Shown here one piece after another: positions 1 to 10,523 of a DNA stretch of 64,000 bases. The notes under the pieces were generated by a model that made no database searches, was not told where the DNA came from, and worked only from the letters and a program-made list of their open reading frames with translations. The position numbers and the translations under genes are program-made. The stretch's first letter is position 1. Every line of letters begins with the position of its first letter. Source of the DNA: Streptosporangium roseum DSM 43021 (lineage in GTDB: Bacteria; Actinomycetota; Actinomycetes; Streptosporangiales; Streptosporangiaceae); the NCBI RefSeq assembly GCF_000024865.1, contig NC_013595.1, forward strand, positions 3,224,001 through 3,288,000, given 5' to 3'.

Positions 1-392
<392 letters not shown>

Positions 393-413
393 GCCGTAGC
401 GAGTGACGTCGCC

Positions 414-447
414 GGGTCCGTCCCGCGCATCCGCGCGGGACGGGCCC
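414..447. terminator. Bidirectional hairpin between convergent genes
   Basis: A 14-base arm (GGGTCCGTCCCGCG) faces its complement with one G-T wobble across a loop of about 6 bases, between the stops of livF (+) and the lipoprotein gene (-). There is no T-run, as is common for actinobacterial terminators. A role for both strands is inferred from position. Confidence 0.7.
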
Positions 448-454
448 GCCGGCG

Positions 455-1015
455 TCAGGTCAGGGGGACCTCGACGCCGTCGGTGCTTCCGCGGATGCCG
501 AGTGACGGTTCGCCGAACAGCCGGACGGCGGCGACCTTGGCCTTCTTGGGGATGTCGAACCACAGGTCCATCTCGATCCTGACCCCGGCGCCGAGAGGGA
601 GCGTGTCGGGCTGGCGTTTGATGGCCTGCGCGAACCTGTCGATGCTGTAGGCCGCGCCGTCGGCGGTGATGAGCTTCTGCCGCTTGGCGTCGAACCTGGA
701 GTTGGCGCGGGCGGGGTTCTCCACGACGATGCGCACGACCACGTACTGGCCTTTGGCCGGCCATTCGGCGTGGGAGCCGAACAGGATGCCCAGGCCCGTC
801 TGCAGGCCGATCACCTGGAAGCGGCCGTCGCTGTCGGTCACGGGTGCGGCGTTGATCGGACGCTCGCCGGGGCGGACCGGGCGCGGGGCCAGCTCGTAGG
901 TGGCGGTGGGGGTGGCCGAGGGAGCGGCGGATCGCGGCTGGCCGGTCCCGGTGCAGCCGACGAGGAGCACGCCGGACAGGGCGGCCCCGGTGAACCGTAT
1001 CAGGGAGGTTCGCAC
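455..1015 (-). CDS. Putative lipoprotein with a DUF4352-like domain
   Basis: The protein has a short positively charged N-terminus, a hydrophobic stretch and a lipobox LLVGC around residue 20, then a Ser/Ala/Thr/Pro-rich linker and a single extracytoplasmic beta-rich domain. Phrases such as GQYVVVRIVVEN and the pattern of the second half match the DUF4352 (immunoglobulin-like, telokin-type) lipoproteins of actinomycetes. It should be exported and anchored outside the membrane; function unknown. The GTG at 1015 is chosen because TACGTT lies 7 bases upstream, giving a leaderless start; a TTG three codons earlier would abolish that arrangement. It is convergent with livF and looks monocistronic. 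Confidence 0.75.
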   Translation of the reverse strand: MRTSLIRFTGAALSGVLLVGCTGTGQPRSAAPSATPTATYELAPRPVRPGERPINAAPVTDSDGRFQVIGLQTGLGILFGSHAEWPAKGQYVVVRIVVENPARANSRFDAKRQKLITADGAAYSIDRFAQAIKRQPDTLPLGAGVRIEMDLWFDIPKKAKVAAVRLFGEPSLGIRGSTDGVEVPLT

Positions 1016-1028
1016 ATCGGGCAACGTA

Positions 1029-1576
1029 ACCGAGTCGGGCCGCCGCTTTCAATGAGCCGGTGACAGTCGATGGCGGCGCGCCGGACGCGATGGGCGGGGC
1101 CGGCGCGGGGCGGCGTCCGCGGCCGTCCGGCGGTGTCGCCGGTGGCCGTCAGGCCGTACTTCGACCCCAAAAGGGAATGTTAGTCAGATTTGTCGGATTT
1201 TGAGAGAATTGACGGGAAGTCATCCCGAGTCCGTGTCACGGATGCGAGGGAGCCGTCCCGGCGGCCGGCCCGCGGTGCGCCCGGCCTGCGAGGTGAAACC
1301 TACCTGAAGTGCAGATATAGGCTATTTTCATGTTCCAGGACTCGACCCCAACCGGTTCGGGTCCGCGACGGTCGGCTCAAAGGGGAGTCGTTGACCGTTC
1401 GATGAACGGGCGCGTCAAGATCTATGCCTGGAACAGGGTATTGATCAGACGACTCCGCACGTGGTTGTTGTCCGAATTGTGTCGTATCGGTGATCTGCAT
1501 GGCCATGCAGGTGGGGCAGCATCACCAGCACTGAGGTAGCTGTTCGAGATGCGACATTGACCGTAAGGAGGCCTTC
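1029..1576. other. Intergenic region upstream of the amino acid ABC operon; no gene seen
   Basis: Roughly 550 bases separate the divergent lipoprotein and solute-binding genes. Short reading frames here have no actinobacterial third-position GC bias. The right half is comparatively AT-rich, which suggests a long regulated leader for the importer. A TTGACC at 1391-1396 could be a -35 element but no convincing -10 follows. I see no riboswitch fold I can name. Confidence 0.5.
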
Positions 1577-2440
1577 GTGGGCCTGAGTTTTGTTTCCCGT
1601 CGCGCGCTCGCAGTGGGCGCGATGGTCGTCGCCGGCGCGCTCGGCCTGTCCGCATGCGGCGGTGGTGAGACCACCGGTGCGAACACGGGTGACGGTGCCT
1701 CGTCGAACGCCCCCGCGGCCGCGGGTGGTCCCAAGCTGGTCTCCCCCGGCAAGCTGACCACCTGCACCAACCTTCCGTACGAGCCCTTCCAGTTCAAGGA
1801 GGGCGACAAGGTCGTCGGCTTCGACGTCGACATCGTCGACCTGGCGGCCAAGAAGCTCGGCCTGACGCAGGAGATCGTCGACATCGACTTCGCCGTCATC
1901 AAGAGCGGCGCGGCGATGGCCGCGGGCAAGTGCGACGTGGCCGCCGCGGGCATGACCATCACGCCGGAGCGCCAGGCGAACATCGACTTCTCCGTGCCCT
2001 ACTTCGACGCCACGCAGGCGCTGCTGGCCAAGAAGGGCGCCGGCGTCAAGACGCTGGAGGAGATCAAGGCCAAGAACCTCAAGCTCGGGGCCCAGGCCTC
2101 GACCACCGGCCTCGACTATGTCAAGAAGCAGGGGCTCAACCCCAAGGAGTTCGCCGACTCTCCCAAGGAGCTCCTGGGCCTGCAGTCCGGCCAGGTCGAC
2201 GTGATCGTCCAGGACCTGCCCGTCGTCCTGACCTGGCTCAAGAAGCCGGAGATCGCCGACAAGTTCGAGCTGGTCGGCAGCCTGGACACCGGCGAGCAGT
2301 ACGGCGTCGGCCTGAAGAAGGGCGCCGACCCGGTCCTGCTCAAGGCCATCAACGACGCGATCACCACCGCCAAGTCGGACGGCACTTACGATCAGATCTT
2401 CGTGAAGTGGTTCGGCAAGAAGCCCGGCGAGCTCGGCTGA
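1577..2440 (+). CDS. Polar amino acid ABC transporter substrate-binding lipoprotein
   Basis: Extracytoplasmic receptor of an SBP family 3 importer. The GTG start has AAGGAG 6 bases upstream. A signal peptide ends in the lipobox LGLSAC around residue 26, followed by a Gly/Asn/Ala linker and the bilobed SBP_bac_3 domain (about residues 55-285) with the family's NLPYEPFQF and VGFDVDIV start, AAAGMTITPER and a C-terminal YDQIFVKWFGKKP. The permease starts 3 bases after the stop and the ATPase follows, so all importer parts are present. Glutamate/glutamine-like or cystine-like ligands are typical; the exact ligand cannot be read. Confidence 0.93.
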   Translation: MGLSFVSRRALAVGAMVVAGALGLSACGGGETTGANTGDGASSNAPAAAGGPKLVSPGKLTTCTNLPYEPFQFKEGDKVVGFDVDIVDLAAKKLGLTQEIVDIDFAVIKSGAAMAAGKCDVAAAGMTITPERQANIDFSVPYFDATQALLAKKGAGVKTLEEIKAKNLKLGAQASTTGLDYVKKQGLNPKEFADSPKELLGLQSGQVDVIVQDLPVVLTWLKKPEIADKFELVGSLDTGEQYGVGLKKGADPVLLKAINDAITTAKSDGTYDQIFVKWFGKKPGELG

Positions 2441-2443
2441 TCC

Positions 2444-3288
2444 ATGACCGACCAGTCGACGAAGACCGAGCCCGGTCCTGACGGGGGCATCCCTGTCAGG
2501 ACCGGGCTCAGCCCCCGCAAGAAACAGCAGATCAGCAGGGCTGTCCAGTACGTCGTGCTGGCGGCCGCGGTCGTCTTCCTCCTCCTGCGCATCGAGTGGG
2601 GCAAGCTCGCCGAGAACTTCGCCAAGCCCGAGGTCGCGGCCGAGACGCTGCCGGACCTGTTCACGGTCGCCCTGAAGAACACGATCATCTACTCGGTCGG
2701 CGGTTTCTTCTTCGCCTTCCTGCTCGGCCTGCTGTTCGCGCTGATGCGGATGTCCTCGGTACGGCCGTACCGGTGGATCGCGATCGCCTACATCGAGATC
2801 TTCCGTGGCCTGCCCGCCCTGCTGATCTTCCTGCTCATCCTGTTCCTGCCGCTGGCCCTGCCGGGCTTCGAGGTGCCCGGCGGCACCTACGGCCAGGGCA
2901 TCCTGGGCCTGACCATCGTCGGCTCGGCCTACATGGCCGAGACGCTGCGCGCCGGACTCCAGGCGGTCCCCAAGGGGCAGATGGAGGCGGCGCGCTCGCT
3001 GGGCATGTCGCACGCGCGGGCCATGACGACCATCGTCATCCCGCAGGCGGTGCGCATCGTGATCCCGCCGACGACCAACCAGTTCGTGTCCCTGCTCAAG
3101 GACTCCTCGCTGGTGCTGTTCCTCGGCGTCTCCGGTGAGTACGTCGAGCTCACGAAGTTCGGCAACGACATGGCCTCGACCTTCGCCAACGCCACGCCGA
3201 TCCTGGTGGTCGGCGTGACGTATCTTCTGGTCACCATTCCGCTGGGCTACCTCGCGTCCCGGCTGGAGAAGCGTCAGGCGAGGGGACG

Positions 3289-3292
<4 letters not shown>
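2444..3292 (+). CDS. Polar amino acid ABC transporter permease
   Basis: Inner-membrane channel subunit of the HisM/GlnP type. A soluble N-terminus of about 30 residues precedes a first hydrophobic helix (VVLAAAVVFLLL), and the core holds TM segments from about residue 80 on. The EAA-type coupling motif is seen as MEAARSLGMSHARAM. FRGLPALLIFLL is the usual permease signature of this family. It follows the binding protein by 3 bases and its TGA overlaps the GTG of the ATPase gene. A single permease implies a homodimer, as in GlnPQ-like systems. Confidence 0.93.
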
Positions 3293-4050
<758 letters not shown>

Positions 4051-4060
4051 AGGTCGATCC

Positions 4061-4095
4061 GGCACGGCCCGCGCCCGCGTGGTGCGGGCCGTGCC
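4061..4095 (+). terminator. Hairpin terminator after the amino acid ABC operon
   Basis: Perfect 12-base arms (GGCACGGCCCGC and its complement) around an 11-base loop start 10 bases after the ATPase stop. No T-run follows. Termination is inferred from position. Confidence 0.7.
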
Positions 4096-4269
4096 GTGCC
4101 TGCCGGGCCGTACGAGCCCGGGGGAGACCTTTGGCACCGTACGGGGCTTCCCCGACCCCACACGTTTTCTACTCGGTCCCCCCACGGGCATCGTTGTCAC
4201 CCACGGTAGCGACTCGTGTGGCAAGAGTGCAAAAAGGGGAGGTCCTGATACGGGCGAATACTCGTGGGG

Positions 4270-4692
4270 TCAGATGTCACGCAACATGCAGGTGAGGCGT
4301 GAGGTGCACACCCGCCGGCCCTGCTCGTCGGTGATCGCGATGTCGTAGGTGGCGAGCGTCCGCCCCCCGTGGATCAGGGTCGCCACGCCGATGACGTGCC
4401 CGGACGTGGCCGAGCGGTGGTGGGTGGCGTTGATCTCGACCCCGACGGCGATGCGTCCGGGGCCCGCGTGCAGGGCCGCCCCGGTCGAGCCGAGGGTCTC
4501 GGCGAGCACGCACGAGGCGCCGCCGTGCAGCAGGCCGTACGGCTGGATGTTGCCCTCGACCGGCATCCGGCCCACCACCCGCGCGGGGGTGGCCTCGGTG
4601 ATCTCGATCCCCATCCGCTGGACGAGCGTGTCCCTGTGGGAGACGCCGAGTTGCTCCTCCGTGCGGCGCGCCACTTCGTCGGGGTCTGTCAT
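4270..4692 (-). CDS. Hotdog-fold acyl-CoA thioesterase, PaaI/YdiI type
   Basis: Small cytoplasmic esterase hydrolysing acyl- or aroyl-CoA thioesters. The hotdog core is seen with the catalytic helix motif GLLHGGASCVLAETLGS and the strand motif VGVEINATHHR; about 140 residues is the usual length. Two starts compete. The ATG at 4692 begins the conserved part, while the TTG at 4698 sits 7 bases after AGGAGA and has the better ribosome binding site. The gene diverges from polA across about 70 bases. The physiological substrate is unknown. Confidence 0.85.
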   Translation of the reverse strand: MTDPDEVARRTEEQLGVSHRDTLVQRMGIEITEATPARVVGRMPVEGNIQPYGLLHGGASCVLAETLGSTGAALHAGPGRIAVGVEINATHHRSATSGHVIGVATLIHGGRTLATYDIAITDEQGRRVCTSRLTCMLRDI

Positions 4693-4748
4693 GGTCAAGG
4701 GGATGTCTCCTGTCGTGCGGGACCAGGTTTTCTGTCGCACCAGGAGAC

Positions 4749-4754
4749 TAGGCT
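4749..4754 (+). promoter_or_regulatory. TAGGCT -10 box giving a leaderless polA transcript
   Basis: TAGGCT ends 6 bases before the GTG of polA and no ribosome binding site lies in between. The same arrangement occurs at many other unit starts in this window. Confidence 0.6.
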
Positions 4755-4760
4755 TCCGTT

Positions 4761-7466
4761 GTGCCGAAGAGCGAAGCGACCCCCACTCGTCCGTGTCTCC
4801 TGCTGCTGGACGGGCATTCATTGGCCTACCGGGCCTTCTATGCCCTGCCCGAGGAGAATTTCTCCACGACGACGGGTCAGACGACAAACGCGGTGTTCGG
4901 GTTCACGTCGATGCTGGTCAACGTGCTCCGCGACGAGCAGCCCACGCATGTGGCGGTCTGCTTCGACCGGTCGGAACCGACGTTCCGGCACGAGGAGTAC
5001 GCCGACTACAAGGCGAACCGGAGCGCCAGCCCCGACAGTTTCCGCAGCCAGATGAGCCTGATATACGAGATGCTCGACGCGCTGCGCGTCCCGCACCTGT
5101 CGCTGGCGGGCTACGAGGCCGACGACCTGATCGCCACGCTCGCCACCCAGGCCGCCGGGCAGGACATGAACGTGCTGGTCGTCACCGGCGACCGTGACGC
5201 GCTCCAGCTGGTCGACGACCGCGTCACGGTGCTGATGACCCGGGTCGGGATCAGCAACATGACCAGGTTCACCCCCGAGGCGGTGCTGGAGAAGTACGAG
5301 CTCACCCCGGCCCAGTACCCCGACTTCGCGGCCATCCGCGGCGACTCCAGCGACAACCTGAAGAACATCCCCGGCGTGGGGGAGAAGACCGCGGCCAAGT
5401 GGATCCGCGAGTTCGGCTCCCTGGAGGAGCTGGTCAACCGGATCGACGAGGTCAAGGGCAAGGTCGGCGACAAGCTCCGCGACCACCTCGACCAGGTGCT
5501 GATGAACCGCCGTCTCACCCAGCTCATGCGCGACGTCCCGCTGGAGCGCGAGGTCTCCGCCCTGACGATCGGCCAGGGGGACCGCGAGGAGATCAACAAG
5601 ATCCTCGACACGCTGGAGTTCCGGGGGGAGCTCCGCGACCGGCTGTTCAAGACGCTCGCCTCCGCCGAGCCCGAGGTCGAGGAGGGCTTCGAGGTCGAGG
5701 CCGTCAGGCTCGGCCCCGGCGAGGTGGCCGGATGGCTGCGGGCGCTGCCCGAGGGCAGGGCCGGGCTGGCCTTCAAGGGCGCCTACGGCAGCGGCACCGG
5801 CCGGATCGACAGCATCGCCGTCGCCGCGCCCGACGGCGCGGGCGGCGGGCATGGCGCCGCGTTCATCGACCCCACCACGCTGACCGAGGCCGACGAGACG
5901 GCCCTGCGCGCCTGGCTCGGCGACGAGTCCAGGCCCAAGGCCGTGCACGACGCCAAGGGGCCGATGCTGGCGCTGTGGGCGCAGGGGATGGAGCTGCGCG
6001 GCCTGACCTGCGACACGGCGCTGGCGGCCTACCTGGCGATGCCGGGGCAGCGGACGTTCCTGCTGGAGGACCTCGTGCGGGCCTACCTCCAGCGCGAGCT
6101 GCGCGGCGAGGCCGAGACCGGCGGCCAGGCCAGCCTCTTCGACGACGAGGACGACGACACGGCCCGGGAGCTGGGCCTGCGGGCACTGGCGGTCAGGGAG
6201 CTCGCCGACGCGCTGGAGGCGTTCCTGGAGCCGCGTGGCGGCACCCACCTGATGCGCGAGGTGGAGCTGCCGCTGGTGACCGTCCTCGCCGAGCTGGAGC
6301 GGGCCGGGATCGCCGCCGACGGCGACTACTTCAGCGGCCTGGAGGCCGAGTTCGGCGCCGCGGTGAAGCAGGCCGTCGAGGCGGCGCACGCGGCCGTCGG
6401 CGAGCAGTTCAACCTGGGCTCGCCCAAGCAGCTCCAGGAGATCCTGTTCGTCAGGCTCAACCTGCCCAAGACGAAGAAGACCAAGACGGGCTACACCACC
6501 GACGCCGACGCGCTGGCCTGGCTGGCGGCCCAGACCGAGCACGAGCTGCCGACGATCATGCTCAGGCACCGCGACCAGGCCAAGCTGAAGGTCACGGTCG
6601 AGGGCCTGGTCAAGGAGATCGCCGACGACGGGCGCATCCACACCACGTTCAACCAGATCGTGGCGGCCACCGGGCGGCTCAGCTCGGAGAAGCCCAACCT
6701 GCAGAACATCCCGATCCGCACGGTCGAGGGCCGCCGGATCCGGCAGGGCTTCGTGGTCGGGCCGGGCTACGAGACCCTGCTGACCGCCGACTACAGCCAG
6801 ATCGAGCTGCGGATCATGGCGCACCTGTCCGGCGACGAGTCGCTGATCGCGGCCTTCGAGTCCGGGCACGACTTCCACAAGACCACCGCCGCCCGGGTCT
6901 TCGACATCGAGCCCGAGCAGGTGACGGGGGAGATGCGGGCCAAGATCAAGGCCATGAACTACGGCCTGGCCTACGGCCTGTCGGACTTCGGGCTGGCCGG
7001 GCAGCTCAACATCCCGGTGCAGGAGGCGAAGGCGCTCAAGGAGGAATACTTCGAGGAGTTCGGCGGCGTCCGCGACTTCCTCAACGCGATCGTCGCGCAG
7101 GCCAGGCAGGACGGCTACACCGAGACCATCATGGGCCGCCGCCGCTACCTGCCCGACCTCAACAGCGACAACCGCCAGCGCCGCGAGATGGCCGAGCGGA
7201 TGGCGCTCAACGCGCCGATCCAGGGTTCGGCGGCCGACATCATCAAGGTCGCCATGCTCAACGTGCAGAGCGCCGTCAAGGAGGCGGCCCTGGGCTCCCG
7301 GATGCTCCTCCAGGTCCACGACGAGCTCGTGTTCGAGGTGGCCCCCGGAGAGCTGGAGACCCTGCGCGAGCTGGTCACCGACCGGATGAACGCCGCATAT
7401 TCCCTGCGCGTCCCGCTGGAGGTCTCGGTGGGCGTCGGCCGCACCTGGGAGGACGCCGGGCACTGA
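4761..7466 (+). CDS. polA: DNA polymerase I
   Basis: Repair and Okazaki-fragment polymerase of 901 residues. The 5'-3' flap nuclease fills about residues 1-300 (LDGHSLAYRAFYAL, YEADDLIA, VTGDRDALQL, GVGEKTAAKWI). A 3'-5' exonuclease-like domain (about 310-500) lacks the catalytic DxE motif: where it should be the sequence reads LAFKGAYGSG. Proofreading is therefore probably absent, as in other actinobacteria. The polymerase domain is intact: motif A TADYSQIELR, motif B KAMNYGLAYGLS, motif C LQVHDELVFE. The GTG start fits the leaderless -10 box just upstream. Confidence 0.97.
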   Translation: MPKSEATPTRPCLLLLDGHSLAYRAFYALPEENFSTTTGQTTNAVFGFTSMLVNVLRDEQPTHVAVCFDRSEPTFRHEEYADYKANRSASPDSFRSQMSLIYEMLDALRVPHLSLAGYEADDLIATLATQAAGQDMNVLVVTGDRDALQLVDDRVTVLMTRVGISNMTRFTPEAVLEKYELTPAQYPDFAAIRGDSSDNLKNIPGVGEKTAAKWIREFGSLEELVNRIDEVKGKVGDKLRDHLDQVLMNRRLTQLMRDVPLEREVSALTIGQGDREEINKILDTLEFRGELRDRLFKTLASAEPEVEEGFEVEAVRLGPGEVAGWLRALPEGRAGLAFKGAYGSGTGRIDSIAVAAPDGAGGGHGAAFIDPTTLTEADETALRAWLGDESRPKAVHDAKGPMLALWAQGMELRGLTCDTALAAYLAMPGQRTFLLEDLVRAYLQRELRGEAETGGQASLFDDEDDDTARELGLRALAVRELADALEAFLEPRGGTHLMREVELPLVTVLAELERAGIAADGDYFSGLEAEFGAAVKQAVEAAHAAVGEQFNLGSPKQLQEILFVRLNLPKTKKTKTGYTTDADALAWLAAQTEHELPTIMLRHRDQAKLKVTVEGLVKEIADDGRIHTTFNQIVAATGRLSSEKPNLQNIPIRTVEGRRIRQGFVVGPGYETLLTADYSQIELRIMAHLSGDESLIAAFESGHDFHKTTAARVFDIEPEQVTGEMRAKIKAMNYGLAYGLSDFGLAGQLNIPVQEAKALKEEYFEEFGGVRDFLNAIVAQARQDGYTETIMGRRRYLPDLNSDNRQRREMAERMALNAPIQGSAADIIKVAMLNVQSAVKEAALGSRMLLQVHDELVFEVAPGELETLRELVTDRMNAAYSLRVPLEVSVGVGRTWEDAGH

Positions 7467-7538
7467 CGATTGCCCGGCCTGCCCGACTCTGTTCTAGGGT
7501 GGTGATTCAGCCGATATCTCGACGGGCACGGGAGTTTT

Positions 7539-8663
7539 GTGCGGAGTTCATCCCCCCTACCGCAGATCATCATGATGGCCAACGTCGTGGTGGTGGCCGC
7601 CGCAGTGGTGGTGCTTCTCACGCTGCCCGCGACGGTCATCCCGCAGGCCACCCCCATGGCCGGCGCGGCGACCGGCGCGGCGACGGCCACTCCCTCGCCG
7701 ACGCCGACGCCGTCGCCCTCGCCCGATCTCCCCTCGGCCGCCCTGCCGCCGCCGGTCCAGGCCACCCCGGAGTTCGCCCGCCAGGTCAAGGCCAACGAGG
7801 CGGGGATGGTCCCGGTGCTGATGTACCACCGGATCACGAAGAAGCGGCTGGCCTCCATCGACCGCACGCCCTCCCAGGTGCGCCAGGAGATGGAGAAGCT
7901 GGCCCGGGGCGGCTACGTGCCGGTCACCGCGCAGGAGTTCGTCACCGGGAAGATCAACATTCCGGCGGGTAAACATCCGGTCGTGCTGACCTTCGACGAC
8001 GGGCATGCGAGCCACTTCGCGCTGGACGGCAACGGGATGCCGGCCAGGGACACCGCGGTCGGGATCATCTACCAGGTCGCCAAGAAGTATCCGAGCTTCC
8101 GTCCCGTCGCCACCTTCTGGGTCAACCAGCAGCCGTTCGGGCTGCGCGGCCGGAAGGACCAGGCACGCGCCGTGCAGTGGCTGACCTCGCGCGGTTTCGA
8201 GGTGGCCAACCACACCTGGGGCCACCCCTACCTGCCGGGCCTGTCGAAGAAGAAGGTCGCCGAGCAGCTCGTCCGGGTCGAGCGGCTGCTCGAGAAGCTC
8301 GGCACCGGCCCGTCCGACACGCTCGCGCTGCCCTTCGGCGCGATGCCGCGCAAGAGGTCCACCGTGCAGGCCGGCAAGTGGGACGGGACCCGCTTCGCCT
8401 TCAAGGGGGTCTTCCTGGCCGGCGCGCAGCCGTCGGTGTCGCCATTCGTCAAGGATTTCGACTGGCGCGCCATCCAGCGGATCCAGAGCAACGGGAAGAG
8501 GGGCGAGTGCCGCAAGTGGTGCTCGCAGTACTGGCTGGAGTGGCTGAACAAGCATCCGGACAAGCGCTACACCGCGGACGGTGATCCCGATCGCGTATCC
8601 GTACCGCAAAAACTTCGGGGTATCATCGGCTCCGAACGGCGGCGGCAGGTCAACGCGTATTAA
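7539..8663 (+). CDS. Secreted or membrane-anchored polysaccharide deacetylase
   Basis: Carbohydrate esterase 4 (NodB-fold) enzyme that would remove acetyl groups from cell wall glycans or exopolysaccharide outside the cell. A hydrophobic N-terminus (residues 12-34) serves as signal or anchor, followed by a Thr/Pro/Ser-rich linker. The catalytic domain has the metal and base motif LTFDDGH and the second metal motif NHTWGH, both intact. It is preceded by the frequent VPVLMYHRI entry motif. GTG at 7539 has GGGAG close upstream; ATG at 7572 is an alternative. A TAGGGT box at 7494-7499 is a plausible -10. The substrate is unknown. Confidence 0.88.
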   Translation: MRSSSPLPQIIMMANVVVVAAAVVVLLTLPATVIPQATPMAGAATGAATATPSPTPTPSPSPDLPSAALPPPVQATPEFARQVKANEAGMVPVLMYHRITKKRLASIDRTPSQVRQEMEKLARGGYVPVTAQEFVTGKINIPAGKHPVVLTFDDGHASHFALDGNGMPARDTAVGIIYQVAKKYPSFRPVATFWVNQQPFGLRGRKDQARAVQWLTSRGFEVANHTWGHPYLPGLSKKKVAEQLVRVERLLEKLGTGPSDTLALPFGAMPRKRSTVQAGKWDGTRFAFKGVFLAGAQPSVSPFVKDFDWRAIQRIQSNGKRGECRKWCSQYWLEWLNKHPDKRYTADGDPDRVSVPQKLRGIIGSERRRQVNAY

Positions 8664-8694
8664 CGTCCTGTTTCCGGCGTGTCGTGCCTTCGGA

Positions 8695-8723
8695 TTGACC
8701 AGACTCGTCTGGTCTCATATGCT
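8695..8723 (+). promoter_or_regulatory. Sigma70-type promoter of rpsA with an internal dyad
   Basis: TTGACC, a 17-base spacer and TATGCT form a good housekeeping promoter about 150 bases before rpsA. The spacer begins with a dyad, CCAGAC-TC-GTCTGG (8699-8712), which overlaps the -35 element and could bind a regulator. Confidence 0.6.
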
Positions 8724-8876
8724 GATCGCTGCGCTGTGGGCTCGCGCGTGTCTCGGACGGAGTGGGCTCGCGCTCGGTCAAGCCGATGAATCCTGGAATC
8801 CTTCGGCTTGAACGATAAGAGGCCTGCCGCGTGTTCGCCACATCGACATCTGTCCGCGTTCGGAGCAATTCCACAC

Positions 8877-10379
8877 ATGACGAGCAGCACTGAGGCCACC
8901 TCGAGCACCCCGCAGGTAGCGGTCAACGACATCGGGTCCGAGGAAGACTTCCTCGCAGCGATCGATCTGACCATCAAGTACTTCAACGACGGCGACATCG
9001 TCGAGGGCACCGTCGTCAAGGTCGATCGAGATGAAGTTTTGCTCGACATCGGCTACAAGACCGAGGGTGTCATCCCCTCGCGTGAGCTCTCGATCAAGCA
9101 CGATGTCGACCCCGCGGACGTCGTCGAGGTTGGCGAGCACGTCGAGGCCCTGGTCCTCCAGAAGGAGGACAAGGAAGGGCGCCTGATCCTGTCCAAGAAG
9201 CGCGCTCAGTACGAGCGGGCCTGGGGCACGATCGAGAAGATCAAGGACGAGGACGGCATCGTCACCGGCACCGTCATCGAGGTCGTCAAGGGTGGACTCA
9301 TCCTCGACATCGGCCTCCGTGGCTTCCTGCCGGCGTCCCTGGTCGAGATGCGCCGCGTCCGCGACCTTCAGCCGTACGTGGGCCGTGAGCTCGAGGCGAA
9401 GATCATAGAGCTGGACAAGAACCGCAACAACGTGGTTCTCTCCCGCCGCGCCTGGCTTGAGCAGACCCAGTCCGAGGTGCGTCAGACGTTCCTCAACACC
9501 CTGCAGAAGGGTCAGGTCCGCAAGGGCGTCGTCTCCTCGATCGTCAACTTCGGTGCGTTCGTGGACCTCGGCGGCGTCGACGGTCTGGTTCACGTCTCCG
9601 AGCTCTCCTGGAAGCACATCGACCACCCCTCCGAGGTCGTCGAGGTCGGCCAGGAGGTCACCGTCGAGGTTCTCGACGTCGACATGGAGCGCGAGCGGGT
9701 CTCGCTGTCGCTCAAGGCGACGCAGGAGGACCCCTGGCAGCAGTTCGCCCGCACCCACCAGATCGGTCAGGTCGTCCCGGGCCGCGTCACCAAGCTGGTG
9801 CCGTTCGGTGCGTTCGTCCGCGTCGAGGAGGGCATCGAGGGCCTGGTCCACATCTCCGAGCTGGCCGAGCGCCACGTCGAGATCCCCGAGCAGGTCGTCC
9901 AGGTCGGCGACGAGATCTTCGTGAAGATCATCGACATCGACCTGGAGCGTCGCCGGATCTCGCTGTCGCTCAAGCAGGCGAACGAGAGCGCGACCGGCGC
10001 CGACATCGAGTTCGACCCCACGCTGTACGGCATGGCGGCGACCTACGACGACCAGGGCAACTACATCTACCCCGAGGGCTTCGACTCCGAGACGAGCGAG
10101 TGGCTCGAGGGCTTCGAGAAGCAGCGTGACGAGTGGGAGCGGCAGTACGCCGAGGCCCAGACTCGCTTCGAGGCTCACAAGAAGCAGGTGGAGGAGGCCC
10201 GCAAGGCCGAGGCCGAGGCGGGCGAGGCTGCCCCCACGTCCTACTCCGGTGAGACCCCGGCCGCCGGTTCGAGCTCCAGCTCCACCAGCAGCAGCTCCTC
10301 CGCTCCGGCGGCGGGCGCCCTCGCCTCCGACGAGGCTCTCGCGGCTCTGCGCGAGAAGCTCGCGGGCGGCCAGAGCTGA
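8877..10379 (+). CDS. rpsA: 30S ribosomal protein S1
   Basis: RNA-binding ribosomal protein that helps mRNAs dock on the 30S subunit. Four S1 OB-fold domains are visible at about residues 35-105, 120-190, 205-275 and 290-360 (for example DGDIVEGTVVKVD, FGAFVDLGGVDGLVHVSEL, FGAFVRVEEGIEGLVHISEL). A disordered Ser/Ala/Glu-rich tail with a run of serines follows. Four domains instead of six, and about 500 residues, are normal for actinobacteria. The ATG at 8877 is chosen for homology and GGAG 11 bases upstream; an in-frame ATG 23 codons earlier lacks conservation. It has its own promoter and terminator. Confidence 0.96.
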   Translation: MTSSTEATSSTPQVAVNDIGSEEDFLAAIDLTIKYFNDGDIVEGTVVKVDRDEVLLDIGYKTEGVIPSRELSIKHDVDPADVVEVGEHVEALVLQKEDKEGRLILSKKRAQYERAWGTIEKIKDEDGIVTGTVIEVVKGGLILDIGLRGFLPASLVEMRRVRDLQPYVGRELEAKIIELDKNRNNVVLSRRAWLEQTQSEVRQTFLNTLQKGQVRKGVVSSIVNFGAFVDLGGVDGLVHVSELSWKHIDHPSEVVEVGQEVTVEVLDVDMERERVSLSLKATQEDPWQQFARTHQIGQVVPGRVTKLVPFGAFVRVEEGIEGLVHISELAERHVEIPEQVVQVGDEIFVKIIDIDLERRRISLSLKQANESATGADIEFDPTLYGMAATYDDQGNYIYPEGFDSETSEWLEGFEKQRDEWERQYAEAQTRFEAHKKQVEEARKAEAEAGEAAPTSYSGETPAAGSSSSSTSSSSSAPAAGALASDEALAALREKLAGGQS

Positions 10380-10416
10380 CGCCGGCGTAGCAGTAGGGAT
10401 CTGAGGATCTGAGAAA

Positions 10417-10443
10417 GGGCCCCGCTCCGGCGGGGTCCTTTTT
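10417..10443 (+). terminator. Rho-independent terminator of rpsA
   Basis: Nine-base arms (GGGCCCCGC and GCGGGGTCC, one G-T pair) around the loop TCCG are followed directly by five T. This is the most canonical terminator in the window. Confidence 0.9.
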
Positions 10444-10523
10444 CGTGCGCGGGGGCGTCCTGACCGCCGCGAGGACGCCGGCGTTCGCGCCGTGGCCGTC
10501 GTGCGGGCGTTAGGGTTTGCGCT

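Noticed and set aside
1190..1540. Short open frames upstream of the amino acid importer
   Set aside because: They lack third-position GC bias, ribosome binding sites and any similarity I can recognise.
1445..3013. Minus-strand frame of 522 codons across the amino acid importer
   Set aside because: It is antisense to binding protein and permease genes with clear motifs and ribosome binding sites.
4818..7463. Minus-strand open frame covering all of polA
   Set aside because: polA has complete motifs in the plus frame; the antisense product has no recognisable domain.
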